Shown: in pieces, positions 31,333 through 32,950 of the stretch
Layout: every line of letters begins with the position of its first letter
Position numbering within the stretch: position 1 is the first letter of the stretch
Source: an uncultured Eggerthellaceae bacterium
GTDB taxonomy: Bacteria; Actinomycetota; Coriobacteriia; Coriobacteriales; Eggerthellaceae
Length of the DNA stretch: 32,950 nucleotides
Assembly: GCA_947565185.1 (NCBI GenBank)
Contig: CANODU010000013.1
Span: 1-32,950 of the forward strand
Reading direction: 5' to 3'
The notes under the pieces: model-generated
Seen by the model: the letters and a program-made list of their open reading frames with translations, nothing else
What the model was told of the DNA's origin: nothing
Database searches by the model: none
Translations under genes and position numbers: made by a program

Positions 31333-32133
31333 ATGGATCGCTTGAAGGGCAAAGTTGCTATCGTTACCGGTTCCACTAGCGGCATCGGCACGGGCATCGC
31401 GAAGATGTTCGGTGCAGAAGGTGCCAAGGTCGTCGTATGCGGCCGCAATCAGGAGCGCGGCCAGGCGGTGGTGGACGCCATCGTTGCCGCAGGCGGCGAA
31501 GCCATGTTCCAAAGGTTCGATATCACGCAACCGGAGACCGTGGATGCTCTGTTCGCCGCGACGAAGGAGCGCTGGGGCGCCGTTGATGTGCTGGTCAACA
31601 ATGCCGCTGGCATGGCGCTGAAGGATGGGCGCGTTGATGAGATCACCTTGGAGGATTGGGATGCGGTGTTCGCGAGTGACGTCCGTTCCACGTTCTACTG
31701 CATCAAGACGGTGCTGCCCTACATGCAGGAGCAAGGCGGCGGTTCGATCGTGAACATCGGGTCCATGGCATCGTGTGGCGGCGACTTGGGATCGACAGCG
31801 TATGCGTGCGCCAAGGCTGGCGTGGATATGCTGACCCAGTACACGGCTCTGCAGTACGGTAAGCAGAACATCCGCTGCAACTGCGTGCGCCCGGGGCTCA
31901 TCGTCACGCAGCAGAACGAGGCGAAGGTGCCTCAAGCGCTGAAGGACATCTTCCTGGACAACATCGAGGTGACCCGCTACGGAACGCCCGAGGATATCGC
32001 TGCGATGTGCGTGTATCTGGCATCTGAGGAGAGCTCGTATTTCACCGGACAGGTGGTCACGGTCGACGGCGGCCTGAACTCTCACGTCTCCACGGTGGCG
32101 CAGTTCCGCGCGATGGCCTCCCGCACCTGGTAG
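31333..32133 (+). CDS. Short-chain dehydrogenase/reductase (SDR), Asn-to-Asp in the tetrad
   Basis: This 266-residue classical SDR has TGSTSGIGTGIA (12-23) as the cofactor loop, NNAAG (89-93), Ser144 in NIGSMAS, Tyr157 and Lys161 in YACAK, and TVDGGLNS near the end. The position normally held by the catalytic-tetrad Asn (VN in most members) reads SD (Asp116). Arg38 after the second strand (CGRNQ) suggests NADP(H), though this is not decisive. AAGAAGG lies seven bases before the ATG. Coriobacteria carry many SDRs acting on bile acids and steroids; the substrate here is unknown. It stands alone between the activase and the GNAT gene. Confidence 0.9.
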   Translation: MDRLKGKVAIVTGSTSGIGTGIAKMFGAEGAKVVVCGRNQERGQAVVDAIVAAGGEAMFQRFDITQPETVDALFAATKERWGAVDVLVNNAAGMALKDGRVDEITLEDWDAVFASDVRSTFYCIKTVLPYMQEQGGGSIVNIGSMASCGGDLGSTAYACAKAGVDMLTQYTALQYGKQNIRCNCVRPGLIVTQQNEAKVPQALKDIFLDNIEVTRYGTPEDIAAMCVYLASEESSYFTGQVVTVDGGLNSHVSTVAQFRAMASRTW

Positions 32134-32170
32134 CCTGCTTCAGGCAACCCAAGCTTGGAAGAGATCAGCG

Positions 32171-32222
32171 GCGCGCCTGACGGCGCGCATTCAAAGGTGC
32201 CGGCTGTTGCCGGCACCCACGA
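32171..32222 (+). repeat. Intergenic repeat, copy 3, with terminator-like hairpin
   Basis: GCGCGCC-TGAC-GGCGCGC (32171-32188, perfect 7-base stem) is followed by eight bases and the inverted repeat GGTGCCGGC/GCCGGCACC (32196-32217), then CACGAG. The second half is nearly identical to copies 1 and 2; the first hairpin has the same position but a different stem. It lies 37 bases downstream of the SDR stop in the same orientation and may terminate that gene. Confidence 0.7.
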
Positions 32223-32332
32223 GGTCTAGGAGCTCGATCCCTGGTCGATGAGAGTGGCGCAGGACGGAGATGATGCCGTCTCTGCGCTTCTGCAAGAGCG
32301 GCTAGATAGCCAATGGAAGGGGTGGGGCGAAG

Positions 32333-32872
32333 ATGCTGCTCGAAACGGACAGGCTTCTCCTGAGGCCCTGGGCTGTCGCAGATGCCGAGGAGCTGTACGC
32401 TTTAGCAAAGGATCCAGCGGTCGGCCCCATTGCGGGGTGGCCGCCCCACGGTTCGGTGGAGGAGAGTGTCCGAATCATCAAGGACGTGCTCTCAGCACCA
32501 GGGACGCTCTGCGTGACATTGAAGGGCTCCGGTCAGATCGTTGGTTGTGCGGGCTTCAACTTCGGGGAGGCGGCGTCGATGGAGCTCTCTGAGGACGAAG
32601 GCGAACTGGGCTATTGGATCGGCAAGCCATTCTGGGGGCGTGGCTATGCTACCGAGGCTGCGCAGCGCGTGGTAGAGCATGGCTTTAAGGATCTTGGTCT
32701 GAGCGGGATATGGGGTGGTTACTACGAGGGCAACGATCGCTCGCGCAACGTGCAGAAAAAGCTTGGCTTCAGGGACAGGGGATGTGTGCGGGATGTCTAC
32801 GTTAAGCCCTTGGGTGAATCCCGTGACATGCACCTGCTCTATCTGAGAGCACAAGGCGCAATGACCGCTTGA
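32333..32872 (+). CDS. GNAT-family N-acetyltransferase (RimJ/RimL-like)
   Basis: This 179-residue protein has the COG1670 pattern: ETDRLLLRPWAVADAEELYAL at the N-terminus, ELGYWIGKPFWGRGYATEAAQRVVEHGF as the acetyl-CoA-binding motif A (GRGYAT pyrophosphate loop), and NDRSRNVQKKLGFRDRG near the end. It acetylates an amine, perhaps a protein N-terminus, amino acid or small molecule; the substrate cannot be read from sequence. GGGGTGG precedes the ATG. The 78 bases after its stop up to the window edge hold nothing recognisable. Confidence 0.9.
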   Translation: MLLETDRLLLRPWAVADAEELYALAKDPAVGPIAGWPPHGSVEESVRIIKDVLSAPGTLCVTLKGSGQIVGCAGFNFGEAASMELSEDEGELGYWIGKPFWGRGYATEAAQRVVEHGFKDLGLSGIWGGYYEGNDRSRNVQKKLGFRDRGCVRDVYVKPLGESRDMHLLYLRAQGAMTA

Positions 32873-32950
32873 AACCTTCTGTCCCAAAGCTCAAAAGCGA
32901 AGCTTGCGATGTTCTAGTCGATGGTGGTTGAGCAGTTTGGAGTAGTTGTA

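Overview
The window reads as a chromosomal segment of a moderately GC-rich anaerobe. My best guess is class Coriobacteriia (Actinomycetota; Eggerthellaceae, Atopobiaceae or a relative). The grounds are a giant fused 2-hydroxyacyl-CoA dehydratase activase protein, a surface protein with InlB-type repeats and an LAQTG sorting motif, a multi-PAS hybrid histidine kinase, and many small TetR/LysR/GntR/XRE-controlled units. This assignment is inference. No tRNA, rRNA, CRISPR array, insertion sequence or phage gene was seen. No stretch longer than 300 bases lacks a gene.

Layout. 1-3.5 kb: the 3' part of a cell-wall-anchored repeat protein, open through the left edge. 3.6-6.3 kb: a LysR regulator divergent from an alpha/beta hydrolase and a hexapeptide acetyltransferase. 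6.4-8.8 kb (minus strand): a tight cluster of an unknown 122-aa protein, a Sir2 deacylase, an unknown 158-aa protein coupled to it by an ATGA overlap, a 30-aa small ORF with a strong ribosome binding site, and a TetR regulator. 9.0-10.1 kb: a pentapeptide-repeat protein and a minimal zincin. 10.1-10.8 kb (minus): a PPOX-fold flavoprotein and a 63-aa small ORF. 11-12.2 kb: a LOR/SDH (TIGR00300-type) ornithine cyclodeaminase-like protein. 12.3-15.9 kb: a hybrid kinase and a membrane-bound XRE regulator. 16-18.8 kb: a DUF4190-like membrane protein, a 90-aa protein and a ClC chloride channel in one operon. 19-21.1 kb (minus): a GntR (YtrA-type)-ABC ATPase-permease operon with a near-consensus promoter and an overlapping operator. 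21.1-24.2 kb: a TetR-alkyltransferase pair divergent from two tandem, mutually similar DUF262 (GmrS/ParB-fold) genes. 24.3-27.3 kb: a hemolysin III-type protein, a VanZ-RDD protein and mnmA. 27.4-31.2 kb: the activase fusion. 31.3-32.9 kb: an SDR oxidoreductase and a GNAT acetyltransferase.

The two observations I rate highest are these. (1) A modular intergenic repeat occurs three times (about 18.8, 26.15 and 32.2 kb). Each copy follows a stop codon in the same orientation as the upstream gene. It consists of a GC-rich hairpin, 7-8 bases, then a GTGCCGGC/GCCGGCAC inverted repeat followed by CCACG. In the first copy it is expanded into a 39-bp tandem array. (2) A translationally coupled pair of DUF262-only proteins lacks a recognisable DUF1524/HNH partner and is divergent from a TetR-DNA alkyltransferase operon. 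This is a plausible compact defence or DNA-damage module. The Sir2 cluster with two unrecognised partners is a third candidate.
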